A stretch of 63,575 bases of DNA from Planktothrix sp. PCC 11201 (GTDB lineage: Bacteria > Cyanobacteriota > Cyanobacteriia > Cyanobacteriales > Microcoleaceae). Under the pieces are notes generated by a model that made no database searches, was not told the origin of the DNA, and saw only the letters and a program-made list of their open reading frames with translations. Where the stretch lies: assembly GCF_900009135.1 (NCBI RefSeq), contig NZ_LT797703.1, forward strand, positions 1 through 63,575, given 5' to 3'. Below, piece after piece: positions 44,250 through 53,208 of this stretch. How positions within the stretch are numbered: position 1 is the first letter of the stretch; the number at the start of each line of letters is the position of its first letter. The position numbers were made by a program, and so were the translations under genes.

Positions 44250-45212
44250 ATGAATAATCGTCCTATTAATAACACAAAATTATCGGACAATCCTCCTGTG
44301 TTACTATCTTTTGATGTCAAGAAAATACATCCATCTGCGGGAAGTCAAGGTTCATCCCTAGCCCTGTCAACAATAGGGATTTCAAATCACCAATTACGGA
44401 GGGAAATTGAACGCTATCAACAGGACGTGATTCAAGATCCTGATTCCGATTTAGCCTATTATAATCTAGCGGTTGCGCTACAAAAACAGGACTTAATCGA
44501 TGCAGCCGAGGAAAGCTATCAAATCGCGATTCGACTGAATCCTGAAGCTCCTAATGCCTATATTAATTTGGGATTAATTTGGGTTCAGAAAGAGAATTGG
44601 GAAGCCGCGATTCAAACCTTTAAACAGGGGTTAATTCATTGTCCACAGTCAGCCAAACTCTATCATAACCTTGCCCATACTTATTTTAAACAAGGCAATT
44701 TTGATGGAGCGATCGCCGGTTATTTACAAGCGATTCAACTGCAACCGGATTTAAAAGAAGCCTACTTAAATTTAGGTAAGGCTTTTCAGAAACAAGGGTT
44801 GCATGAAGTAGCTATTCAGTATTTTAAACAACTGATTCAGTTTGAACCGGAATCAATTTCTGCCCATAGTGAATGTGTAAACTCACTCTTAAAACAGGAT
44901 CAACTGGCAGAATCCCTATTTCATTTGCAAAGAATTATTGAGTTAGAACAACCTTTTATGACTGCTTACTGTCAGAATGTTAAACAGTTAAAAGGGGATA
45001 ACGAACTTGATCAAGCGAGAATTACCTGTGGAAAATTAATTGAGGGTTTACAACAGAATCCCCAATCCCTAGAGGTTTATCACGATTTTGCTAAGGTTCA
45101 TTTTCATCTGGGAAATACTTTAGCAGAATATCGCAATTATTCGCAAGCAGAATATTATTATCAACAGTCTATTAAAGCCGACCCGAATTGGATTAAGCTG
45201 TTGTGCATTTAA
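44250..45212 (+). CDS. TPR-repeat protein, N-terminal fragment of a split TPR-GT61 gene
   Basis: A 320-residue ORF (start ATG 44250; GTG 44232 is an alternative). After a 60-residue leader it has tetratricopeptide repeats (DSDLAYYNLAVALQKQDLIDAAEESYQIAIRLNP...). It ends abruptly as ADPNWIKLLCI because an 87-bp element is inserted at 45196. Removing 89 bases (element plus one TA) joins this frame to the downstream GT61 frame as DPNWI-NPYLQLAESF. It is therefore the N-terminal part of a larger protein, perhaps still translated as a truncated TPR protein. Confidence 0.88.
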   Translation: MNNRPINNTKLSDNPPVLLSFDVKKIHPSAGSQGSSLALSTIGISNHQLRREIERYQQDVIQDPDSDLAYYNLAVALQKQDLIDAAEESYQIAIRLNPEAPNAYINLGLIWVQKENWEAAIQTFKQGLIHCPQSAKLYHNLAHTYFKQGNFDGAIAGYLQAIQLQPDLKEAYLNLGKAFQKQGLHEVAIQYFKQLIQFEPESISAHSECVNSLLKQDQLAESLFHLQRIIELEQPFMTAYCQNVKQLKGDNELDQARITCGKLIEGLQQNPQSLEVYHDFAKVHFHLGNTLAEYRNYSQAEYYYQQSIKADPNWIKLLCI

Positions 45213-45282
45213 ACTGCATATTTTAGAGGCTGAAACCCCTTGCTGGCTTGGATAGCCTCGAAAATTTAGATAATTAACAGCT
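45196..45282. mobile_element. 87-bp MITE with TA target duplication
   Basis: TA precedes (45194-45195) and follows (45283-45284). The ends are inverted: AGCTGTT at the left, AACAGCT at the right. The arms continue imperfectly (GTGCATTTAAA against AATTATCTAAA), and an inner GAGGCT/AGCCTC stem is present. With the flanking TA and matching host bases the visible perfect inverted repeat is 13 bp (45190-45202 / 45276-45288). A TA duplication and no ORF fit an IS630/Tc1-mariner-derived MITE. Confidence 0.8.
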
Positions 45283-45547
45283 TAATCCCTATTTACAATT
45301 AGCAGAATCCTTTGTCCAGCAAAAAAAGTTTGTTTCTGCGGCAATTTATTATCATCAAGCATTAGGAATTAATCCAGAACAGCCGGAAATCTATCAACGG
45401 TTAACGTGGGTATTAGAACAGCAAAAACCAGACCACAAAAAGCAGAAATTAGCGGGTTTAAAAGTTAAACTAAATGCTAATTTTGATCAATCGGATTCTA
45501 ACCATCCCCAATGTCAGGGTTTAGACTGTCCGATCTGTTTAAATCGA

Positions 45548-48500
45548 GTGTTCAAACTTTTAAATCCCACTCGTTTAGATGATGGAATTTATGACTGTTC
45601 TCAACCCAGAGATCTGCCCAGGGATAGTCCACCCCCATCTATTACTATTATCCCCCATGGAAAAGCATGGATTGCCCCTCAGAAAAGTTGGTGGAATGTT
45701 TGTAATGCGATTGCAATTCTCAACTCCAAAAATGAACTTTTAACCGATTTATCCCGATTTTATCCCACTCCCTTACCCGGATCAGATCCAATTGATTGGA
45801 AACAACATCAAGTCTTTTCTTTAGAGGAATTTCCGCCTTTAGAAAAAGTTTCCGGTTCCGTTGCTGTGTTATCGGGATTATCAGGAAATGTCTATTTTCA
45901 TTGGATGGTTGATATCATGCCTCGCTTTGCAATTTTACAGCAGGAAAAACCAAATTGGCAAGGAATTGATTGGTTTTTAATTAATAGTATTAAAGCTGCT
46001 TTTCAGCGAGAAACCTTACAAAAGTTAGGGATTCCTGCATCTAAAATTATAGAAAGCGATCGCCATCCTTATATCCAAGCCAAACAACTGATTATTCCGT
46101 CCTTTACCGGGTCGGTGGGATGGGTTACTCCTGAAGTAATCAACTTTAACCGTCAGTTATTTACTGAAGTGATTATACCCTCTAATAATCCCTATCCAGA
46201 ACGCATTTTTATTCGTCGAAACCAAGCCAAATATCGGCAGGTTTTGAATGAAAATGATGTGATTACTTATTTAAGTGAATGGGGAGTTGTTCCTGTTGAA
46301 TTAGAAACCCTATCTGTTGCAGAACAAGCCCGTTTATTTGCCCATGCTAAAGTTATTATTGCTCCCCATGGTGCGGGGTTGACAAATTTGATGTTTTGTT
46401 CTCCTGAAACCATTGTTATTGAACTGGTTTCTCCCCATTATATTCGTCACTATTACTGGGTAATTAGTCAACAATTAAAACTCAAACATTATTATATCAC
46501 GGGGGAAGTTTTTAAATGTTATCCTTTGCGAAAGTTAATGTATCAATCTCCCTTAATTGAGGATATTTATGTTAAAATAAATCAGTTAGAAAAAATCCTC
46601 AAAATCTTGGATTTTGAACTTCAGAATCAAACCGCAATCTCCTCTGCTTCTCCCCCAATTAAAGCCAGAGATCAACCCTTAATTAATCCCGCTGAAATTT
46701 CGTTAAAACTACAACAAATTCCATCCCCCAATCATCACAGGAGTTCGAGAGTTAATATGGTTACTACTTCTTCTCATAAAAATGGACATCATCACCCCTC
46801 GGGAGAATTGACGGTGATCGAAGCTAATTCTTTCGGTAAAAATCCGACTTCTTTAGAGTTATTTCGCCTCTCTAAACAGGAAAATACAACAATTGAAGCA
46901 TCCAATTTAATTGAAATAGAAAATAGCATTAAAACAGCTGAAACTTACTTTGAACAGAAAAACTATCAACAGGTTGTTCAGGAATGTCAAAAAGTGATTC
47001 AACTTTACCCGAATACCGTTGAGGCTTATCACTTGTTAGGAAAAGCTTTACAGGGTTTAGGTAAACCGGAAGAAGCCTTAAAATGGTATCAATATATTGT
47101 TAATTTTAAACCGAATGAAGCTATTGTTCATGCCAATTTAGGGAATTTATATGCCCAACTCAAACAGTGGAAACCTGCTATTCATTCCTATCAAAAAGCG
47201 ATAAAATTACAACCCGATTTAGCCCTAGCTCATCGAAATTTAGGAAAGGTTTGGAGTAAAATTGGTAAACCAGAACTAGCGGCTTCTTGCTGGTATCAAG
47301 CCTTTAGTTTAGAACCTCAAAATATCAAACCAGAGGAACATCTTTCCCTGGGTAATATTCTATTCCGTCAAGGCAGAATTGATCAAGCCGAAATTAGTTA
47401 TCGTCGCGCCCTGGAAGGCAATTCTAACCCCATTGAAGTCTATCATAATTTGGGAGAATTATTCGCAGCCCAAGGAAAATTAGTAGAAGCGGAAAGTTTT
47501 TATCAACAAGCGATTCATTTAAATCCTAAATTCTTTGAATCCTATAATAGTTTAGGAAAGGTATTAGTCTCCCAGGGAAAATGGGAACAGGTAGTTTCTT
47601 GCTATCGTCAAGCATTGGAATTAAACCCTCGGTTACTATTAGCATTACAGAACCTAACTCAAGCCCTTTTACATCAGAGTAAAGGCATTACGGGAAGTTC
47701 TGACTATCGGCAAATTCTCTTATTAATGGCGGGGAATTTACCCACTCAATCTGTCCTAACAATGGGAGTATCTTCTGCAACTATAATTTCAGAAAATCCT
47801 GTTAATCCTACCATAACCGAACCGATTTCTCTACAACAAGCCCAGATTTATTATCAGCAACAAAAATATGAATCCTGTTTGCGTTTATGTCAAAAACTTT
47901 TACAACAAACTCCTAAAGATGTGGCTATTTATCAACTGTTAGCCAAGGTATTTGTTGAACAAAAAAACTGGGAAAAAGCTAAATTTTGTTACCAAAAAGC
48001 AATTTCTCAACAGCCCAAAAACGAAAGATTGTATTTAGAATTAGGGGATATTTTTGCTCAACAACAACAATGGCAACAAGCGATCGCCTGTTATCAACAA
48101 GCCATTTTAATTCAACCCCAGCCCCAAGCTTACCATCAACTTTCTCACCTGTGGCAAACAGTAGGACGTTCAGAAAATGCTGAAGATTGTCTGTATGAAG
48201 CCCTGCAATTAGCCCCAGAAAAAGCCACCTTAGAGGATTATTTCAGTTTGGGAAATGCCCTCTGGAAACGGGGACAAATTAGTCAAGCGATGATCTGTTA
48301 TCGGCGGGTATTGGAGCGTGACCCCCAGCACGTTATTGCCCATCAACGGTTAGCCCAGGGGTTACAACAGCAAAATCAATTAGAAGCGGCGATCGCCCAT
48401 TATAAGCAAGCCTATCAAGTGGCAATTCAACAACTCAATCCCACCCATTTATTATCGGGAAATACTGATTTTTCAGCCTCGAATGAAACAGGTTGGTTAG

Positions 48501-48814
48501 CAGAAACTCAAGCGTTATTGGGAGATATTTACTTACAACAGCAACAATGGCAAGCAGCGATTATCTGCTATCAAGAAGCGGTGAAATTAAATCCTAAATT
48601 AGTTTCAATTCAAGAAACATTAGGGGATATTTGGTTTGAATCTCAAGACTGGGAATCTGCGATTAATTGTTATCGCCAAATTATCCAATTAGAACCGAAT
48701 GCTTGGCAAGTTTACCATAAATTAGGTGATGCTTTACGAGAACAGGGTGATCTGAAAGAAGCGATTAAAGCCTATCGTCAAGCAACGGAATTAGCTAAGA
48801 AATTAGTCAGTTAA
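45548..48814 (+). CDS. Glycosyltransferase family 61 with C-terminal TPR repeats, severed from its N-terminus
   Basis: A 1088-residue frame. Residues about 50-340 are a GT61 (DUF563) domain: SGNVYFHWMVDIMPRFAIL, ERIFIRRNQAKYRQV and AKVIIAPHGAGLTNLMFCSP. After a linker, at least 14 TPR repeats follow to the end. The reading frame is open back to 45285 (NPYLQLAESFVQQKKF..., C..GLDCPICLN), so the GTG at 45548 is only a forced start. The intact ancestor, from 44250 to 48814 without the MITE, would have 1491 residues. Polysaccharide or protein glycosylation is the likely role; the split may abolish or alter it. Confidence 0.88.
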   Translation: MFKLLNPTRLDDGIYDCSQPRDLPRDSPPPSITIIPHGKAWIAPQKSWWNVCNAIAILNSKNELLTDLSRFYPTPLPGSDPIDWKQHQVFSLEEFPPLEKVSGSVAVLSGLSGNVYFHWMVDIMPRFAILQQEKPNWQGIDWFLINSIKAAFQRETLQKLGIPASKIIESDRHPYIQAKQLIIPSFTGSVGWVTPEVINFNRQLFTEVIIPSNNPYPERIFIRRNQAKYRQVLNENDVITYLSEWGVVPVELETLSVAEQARLFAHAKVIIAPHGAGLTNLMFCSPETIVIELVSPHYIRHYYWVISQQLKLKHYYITGEVFKCYPLRKLMYQSPLIEDIYVKINQLEKILKILDFELQNQTAISSASPPIKARDQPLINPAEISLKLQQIPSPNHHRSSRVNMVTTSSHKNGHHHPSGELTVIEANSFGKNPTSLELFRLSKQENTTIEASNLIEIENSIKTAETYFEQKNYQQVVQECQKVIQLYPNTVEAYHLLGKALQGLGKPEEALKWYQYIVNFKPNEAIVHANLGNLYAQLKQWKPAIHSYQKAIKLQPDLALAHRNLGKVWSKIGKPELAASCWYQAFSLEPQNIKPEEHLSLGNILFRQGRIDQAEISYRRALEGNSNPIEVYHNLGELFAAQGKLVEAESFYQQAIHLNPKFFESYNSLGKVLVSQGKWEQVVSCYRQALELNPRLLLALQNLTQALLHQSKGITGSSDYRQILLLMAGNLPTQSVLTMGVSSATIISENPVNPTITEPISLQQAQIYYQQQKYESCLRLCQKLLQQTPKDVAIYQLLAKVFVEQKNWEKAKFCYQKAISQQPKNERLYLELGDIFAQQQQWQQAIACYQQAILIQPQPQAYHQLSHLWQTVGRSENAEDCLYEALQLAPEKATLEDYFSLGNALWKRGQISQAMICYRRVLERDPQHVIAHQRLAQGLQQQNQLEAAIAHYKQAYQVAIQQLNPTHLLSGNTDFSASNETGWLAETQALLGDIYLQQQQWQAAIICYQEAVKLNPKLVSIQETLGDIWFESQDWESAINCYRQIIQLEPNAWQVYHKLGDALREQGDLKEAIKAYRQATELAKKLVS

Positions 48815-48852
48815 AAGTCTACTAATTGAATTTCACAATATAATTATCAACC

Positions 48853-48893
48853 AGCACACACCCTACAATTTAAACATAGGGTGTGCTTTTTTA
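48853..48893 (+). terminator. Rho-independent terminator of the TPR-GT61 gene
   Basis: ACACCCTA pairs with TAGGGTGT (part of GCACACACCCTA / TAGGGTGTGC) around CAATTTAAACA and is followed by six T. Confidence 0.85.
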
Positions 48894-48959
48894 TTGGAAA
48901 TATGTTATTATCCTATATCCTAATAGACAAAGCCCTAAAGGGCTTACTACAGTTTTTTT

Positions 48960-50297
48960 TTAAGAAGCATCAAACCTTAACGCCTGACCGCGAACTTCTG
49001 AATTAACTTTTCCATTTCCATAAACCACTTTTCCCCCAACTAGGGTATATTCTGGCCATCCAGTTAACTCCCATCCTTCAAAGGAACTCCAACCACATTT
49101 ACTTAATATTTCTTCTCGCAAAACCGGACGATAATTGCTTAAATCTACTAACACTAAATCCGCATCATAACCCACTTCTATTTTCCCTTTATTGGGAATT
49201 TTATAGGCTTTTGCCACGGCGGTAGACATCCAATTTGATACCTGTTGAACCGTACATTTTCCGGCGATCGCTTGTGTTAACATTAAGGGTAAAGAAGTCT
49301 CAACTCCTGGCATTCCCGAGGGTGTATTCGGATAGCCTTTCGCCTTTTCTTCTAAGGTATGGGGGGCGTGATCGGTAGCGATAAAATCAATTACTCCATC
49401 TAATAATGCTTGCCATAATATCTGATTATCTTGGGGCGATCGCAAGGGGGGATTCATTTGGGCTAAGGTGCCAATTTTATCATAATCTGTTATATTTAAT
49501 AACAAATGCTGAGGTGTGACTTCTGCTGTTACCCAGTCTGGTTTTTCTTGACGTAATAACTCCGCTTCTTCCCCCGTTGACAGATGCAGAATATGTAACC
49601 GTCGTTGATATTTTTTAGAAAGTTTTAACGCGAGTTGAGTGGCTTCTAATGCCGCTTGATTATCTTGAATGGTAGAATGAATTGCCGGATCTGTGATTTC
49701 CGCAAATTCTTGACGACGTTGATTAATTCGAGCTTGATTTTCCGCATGAACCGCAATTAACCGATCGCCTTTCGCAAAAATACTCTCTAATATTTCTTCT
49801 TGATCAATTAATAAATCTCCGTGCATCGACCCCATAAAAATTTTAATTCCCGGGGTGGGATTAGCTTCTAATAAATCCGGTAAATTTTCCGCCGTCGCCC
49901 CAATAAAAAAGCCATAATTAACAATACATTTTTCCGCCGCCCGTCTTAATTTATCATCTAAAAGGGCTTGGGTGGTGGTTAAGGGGCGGGTATTTGGCAT
50001 TTCTAAAAAAGAAGTCACTCCCCCTTTGGCACAGGCACAACTAGCTGTATATAAATCTTCTTTATATTCTAAACCCGGTTCTCTAAAATGCACCTGGGGA
50101 TCAATCACACCTGGCAATAAAGTCAACCCTTGGGCATCAATAATTTCCCAGTCATCTTCCCCTAGGGTATGATGATCAATTTCTGGAGCTATCTCAACAA
50201 TTTTACCATGAATAATAGCAACATCTCCGAGTAAAAAATCACCATTGGGTAACAAAATTCGGGCTTGATTAATTAATACACTATAAAATTCAGACAT
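48960..50297 (-). CDS. pyrC: Dihydroorotase (type I)
   Basis: A 445-residue amidohydrolase of pyrimidine synthesis, converting carbamoyl-aspartate to dihydroorotate. Motifs: HFREPG (residues 70-75), FIATDHAPHTLEEK, LHILHLSTGEEAELLR and GMPGVETSLPL. The first metal motif reads DPQVH instead of DxHxH, so one zinc-ligand His is Gln (Q68). I recall this variant in cyanobacterial dihydroorotases, so it is probably not a defect. Confidence 0.92.
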   Translation of the reverse strand: MSEFYSVLINQARILLPNGDFLLGDVAIIHGKIVEIAPEIDHHTLGEDDWEIIDAQGLTLLPGVIDPQVHFREPGLEYKEDLYTASCACAKGGVTSFLEMPNTRPLTTTQALLDDKLRRAAEKCIVNYGFFIGATAENLPDLLEANPTPGIKIFMGSMHGDLLIDQEEILESIFAKGDRLIAVHAENQARINQRRQEFAEITDPAIHSTIQDNQAALEATQLALKLSKKYQRRLHILHLSTGEEAELLRQEKPDWVTAEVTPQHLLLNITDYDKIGTLAQMNPPLRSPQDNQILWQALLDGVIDFIATDHAPHTLEEKAKGYPNTPSGMPGVETSLPLMLTQAIAGKCTVQQVSNWMSTAVAKAYKIPNKGKIEVGYDADLVLVDLSNYRPVLREEILSKCGWSSFEGWELTGWPEYTLVGGKVVYGNGKVNSEVRGQALRFDAS

Positions 50298-50426
50298 AAT
50301 TACCTTGATCTAATCTGCTATAAAACTATTTAACCGCAAATTTGTCACCGCAGGGAACTATCAACCCCCAATTGTAGACAAATTTGATATGATGAATGTA
50401 GTTTTTTGTTCTGTGACCACCCGCTT

Positions 50427-51029
50427 ATGAGCAGCCTACCCAATCAAGAACCAGATCCCGTTAAATCTTCCTCTCAACCGGAAGAAAACCCCTGGGTAGA
50501 AATCCTGAAAACCATTAGTTTGAGCATCTTTTTAGCCCTGGGGATTCGGACATTCGTTGCCGAAGCCCGCTATATTCCCTCTGGGTCAATGTTACCGACT
50601 TTAGAAATTAATGATCGATTGATTATTGATAAGGTCGGCTATAAGTTGGTTAGCCCCCATCGGGGGGATGTCGTGGTCTTTAACCCCACAGATGAACTGA
50701 AAAAACAATATAAGGACGCCTTCATCAAACGAATTATCGGTTTACCTGGTGAAACGGTAGAGGTGAAAAACGGTTCCGTATTTATCAATGGTCAACCTCT
50801 CCCGGAAAAGTATATTGCGGAACGACCCGAATATAACTGGGGGCCGGGAACAGTTCCCGAAGGCCAGTATTTGGTTTTAGGAGATAACCGCAACAATAGC
50901 TACGATAGCCACTATTGGGGTTTTGTCCCCCGGGAGAATATTATTGGTCGGGCAACGGTGCGGTTTTGGCCCCCTGACCGGATGGGTGGACTCGGCGATC
51001 CTGATTATCCCCTAAATGAACGGCAATAG
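50427..51029 (+). CDS. lepB: Signal peptidase I
   Basis: A 200-residue type I leader peptidase starting at ATG 50427. One N-terminal membrane helix ([17 protein letters not shown]), the catalytic Ser S54 in [11 protein letters not shown], the catalytic Lys K101 in [16 protein letters not shown], and the [17 protein letters not shown] box are intact. The upstream TTG at 50406 is not needed. It cleaves Sec and Tat signal peptides of exported proteins. Confidence 0.95.
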   Translation: MSSLPNQEPDPVKSSSQPEENPWVEILKTISLSIFLALGIRTFVAEARYIPSGSMLPTLEINDRLIIDKVGYKLVSPHRGDVVVFNPTDELKKQYKDAFIKRIIGLPGETVEVKNGSVFINGQPLPEKYIAERPEYNWGPGTVPEGQYLVLGDNRNNSYDSHYWGFVPRENIIGRATVRFWPPDRMGGLGDPDYPLNERQ

Positions 51030-51141
51030 CCACAATTTTTGATCTTTTCCTCCAGTGTTGCCTGTCAAATTCTCAATCCTGGGGGATTGACAAGTTTTAG
51101 AATCTATGGCAGGATTAATAATTGTGCAATTAAATAAAAAA

Positions 51142-51225
51142 GCGGAACTGGCGGAATTGGTAGACGCGCTAGATTCAGGTTCTAGTGTTTGCAAAGACTT
51201 CCGGGTTCAAGTCCCGGGTTCCGCA
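51142..51225 (+). tRNA. tRNA-Leu (CAG)
   Basis: An 84-nt class II tRNA. The acceptor GCGGAAC pairs with GTTCCGC, then discriminator A. The anticodon stem CTAGA/TCTAG encloses loop TTCAGGT with anticodon CAG. The long variable arm (TGTTTGCAAAGACTT) is as expected for Leu, and the T-arm is CCGGGTTCAAGTCCCGG. CCA is not encoded. Confidence 0.96.
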
Positions 51226-51282
51226 TTGAACGGTTAGGGGTGTGATTTTCGCGCCCCTATTGTTGTTTATCCATCAGGTCTT

Positions 51283-52056
51283 ATGTTAACGAGTCTGCAA
51301 AATCCATTGGTAAAGCAAATTCGCAAACTGCATCAAGCCAAGGGACGCAAAGAACACCAGTTATTTTTAATCGAAGGAACCCACTTAGTAGAAGCCGCCT
51401 GTGAGGTAGGTTATCCCCTAACCACGGTGTGTTATACCTCCTCCTGGCAAGGGCGTCATCAACCGCTGCTTGAACGTTTAAGCCAAGATACCCCCCGATG
51501 CGAATGGGTGAGTCCTGAAGTATTGGAGGCAATGGCGACAACCGTTCATCCCGATGGCGTGATTGCCCTCGCACCTCGAATTCCTTCTAAACCCCAAACC
51601 CTTCAAGGTTTAGGCATTGCTTTAGAAACCCTGCAAGACCCAGGTAACTTGGGAACCATTATTCGGACAGCTGCGGCCACGGGGGTAGAGGGGTTGTGGT
51701 TGAGTGCCGATAGTGTCGATTTAGACCACCCGAAAGTATTAAGGGCTTCTGCGGGGGCTTGGTTTCGTTTAAATAAAACCGTTAGCCCTAACTTAGCCAG
51801 GGATATCAGCCATTTTCAGCAACAAGGATTACAAATTGTAGCGACAGTTCCCCAGGCTTCGATGTCCTATTGGCAATTAGATCTGACCCGGCCAACTCTC
51901 CTGGTATTTGGGAATGAAGGGGCTGGACTTTCTCCCGATATTCAAGCCCTAGCAGACCATCAGGTTCAAATTCCATTACAGGGAGGGGTGGAATCCCTGA
52001 ATGTGGGGATTTCCGTCGCCCTGATGCTCTATGAAGCCCAACGCCAAACTATTTAG
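51283..52056 (+). CDS. TrmH/SpoU-family RNA 2'-O-methyltransferase
   Basis: A 257-residue methyltransferase. The N-terminal RNA-binding segment (NPLVKQIRKLHQAKGRKEHQLFLIEGTHLVEAA) precedes the SPOUT domain with ALETLQDPGNLGTIIRTAAATG, LLVFGNEGAGLSPDI and QGGVESLNVGISVALMLYEAQRQ. These are the SpoU knot motifs that bind SAM. The target is probably rRNA (RlmB-like) or tRNA; it cannot be set from sequence. It follows tRNA-Leu. Confidence 0.9.
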   Translation: MLTSLQNPLVKQIRKLHQAKGRKEHQLFLIEGTHLVEAACEVGYPLTTVCYTSSWQGRHQPLLERLSQDTPRCEWVSPEVLEAMATTVHPDGVIALAPRIPSKPQTLQGLGIALETLQDPGNLGTIIRTAAATGVEGLWLSADSVDLDHPKVLRASAGAWFRLNKTVSPNLARDISHFQQQGLQIVATVPQASMSYWQLDLTRPTLLVFGNEGAGLSPDIQALADHQVQIPLQGGVESLNVGISVALMLYEAQRQTI

Positions 52057-52062
52057 AACAAG

Positions 52063-52329
52063 TCATTCTGGGGACTCGTCCGAAGTTGCAATATGTTGAT
52101 CATGTAGATATTGTTCAATATCCGAGATCGCAGCTTCCAAATCCGATAAGCTAATGGCTTCGCGGACTTTGGGGGGAGGGGGAACGGAGACCTTTTGTTC
52201 TGGAGGTGCAGGCTGTGGGTTAGGAGTCACTGCCTCCGACTCTTGGAATGCGCGTAATAATTCTTGATCAAAAGACTCAATAAATTTTTCGGCGGCACTA
52301 CGACGAAGATCCTGGGGTTTTTGATTCAT
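52063..52329 (-). CDS. Small hypothetical protein
   Basis: An 88-residue protein starting MNQKPQDLRRSAAEKFIESFDQELLRAF. The start at 52329 has AGGAGT upstream. A helical N-terminus is followed by a Pro-rich linker (PNPQPAPPEQKVSVPPPPK) and an acidic C-terminus (SDLEAAISDIEQYLHD). I do not recognise a named family. The frame from 52407 would add 26 residues that are not convincing. Confidence 0.65.
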   Translation of the reverse strand: MNQKPQDLRRSAAEKFIESFDQELLRAFQESEAVTPNPQPAPPEQKVSVPPPPKVREAISLSDLEAAISDIEQYLHDQHIATSDESPE

Positions 52330-52662
52330 GACGGGGTGACTCCTGAAACGGTGAATCTTTGCTGCTACAAAAAACAACCCGATTAACTCAGATTCCGAAA
52401 GATACAACGGTCGGGGAACAGCAAGGCTAGGGAAATAGGAACAAGCATATTGCCTAAAACTAACCTAGCACGTTTATCAGGGCAAATTCATTTTGTGGGT
52501 ATTTCAAGATGATACCGATATCCAATTGGGGGTAAGGGCGAGGGGAAAAATCCTCGATTTCTTAACAATTGAGCTTTTTGTTGTCCGTGTTACTCTGATG
52601 TCTGTTGGATTAGAATGTTGATCTGAACCCGTGATATTCAATTTGGATGGAGCCGTTTATTC

Positions 52663-53052
52663 ATGGATGAGAAAACTCCGGCAATTATTAGACCGAAACC
52701 GGTGGCGGAGATTCGACTCACACCCGCCGGAAGTGAAAAGTCAGTCCGCCGCGCTAATTCGCCATCTGATCGGGATAAACCTTCGTTTAGTAGGCCCCGT
52801 CGCCCCGATGTGACCCCGCCTAAACCTTGGGTTGAACTCGAAGAAGCTCAAAATCAAGGGGGTGAAGTGTTTCATTTGGGGGATCTGATTGAGGTGAGAG
52901 CGCCTTGGGGAGACGTGGCGATCGCAGAAATTCAAAATTTCTATGAAGTTTCTCCGGGAAGCCTATGGGCCTGTTTTGTCCCCACCGAAGAACGGGAGGA
53001 CTGGACATGGAAAGGCGGCTCAATTCGGGCAGAACTCTTAAAAAAAGCCTAG
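52663..53052 (+). CDS. Conserved cyanobacterial hypothetical protein
   Basis: A 129-residue protein. A disordered basic N-terminus (about 1-60, with PRRPDVTPPKPW) is followed by a small beta domain (EVFHLGDLIEVRAPWGDVAIAEIQNFYEVSPGSLWACFVPTEEREDWTWKGGSIRAELL), which I expect to be conserved. GGATGGAG precedes the ATG. No function is known to me. Confidence 0.72.
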   Translation: MDEKTPAIIRPKPVAEIRLTPAGSEKSVRRANSPSDRDKPSFSRPRRPDVTPPKPWVELEEAQNQGGEVFHLGDLIEVRAPWGDVAIAEIQNFYEVSPGSLWACFVPTEEREDWTWKGGSIRAELLKKA

Positions 53053-53055
53053 AAT

Positions 53056-53208
53056 CAGTTATCGGTTATCAGTCAACAGTTATCAGTTCCAGAGTCGATC
53101 ACTGATACCTGATGACTGGCACAGATGCGCCAATAGCAGAAGCAGCAACATTGCCACCCTCACCGCACGTCCAACTGATAACTGATAACCGATGACTGAT
53201 AACCGATT
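53056..53208. repeat. Short tandem repeat array before the hybrid kinase
   Basis: Units of GTTATCAGT/TTATCGG and their complements ACTGATAAC/CCGATGACT cluster on both sides of a unique core. The left half and right half are roughly inverted, and the last unit (CTGATAACCGATT) abuts the start codon at 53209, so no normal ribosome site is seen there. Confidence 0.75.

Noticed and set aside
44400-48790. Internal DNA repeats across the TPR genes
   Set aside because: They reflect TPR protein repeats (about 34 residues each), not a DNA element. Only the 87-bp insertion at 45196 is foreign.
48960-50297. Dihydroorotase with DPQVH as an inactive paralogue
   Set aside because: The other metal and substrate motifs are intact, and I recall the Gln variant in cyanobacterial dihydroorotases, so I do not call it defective.
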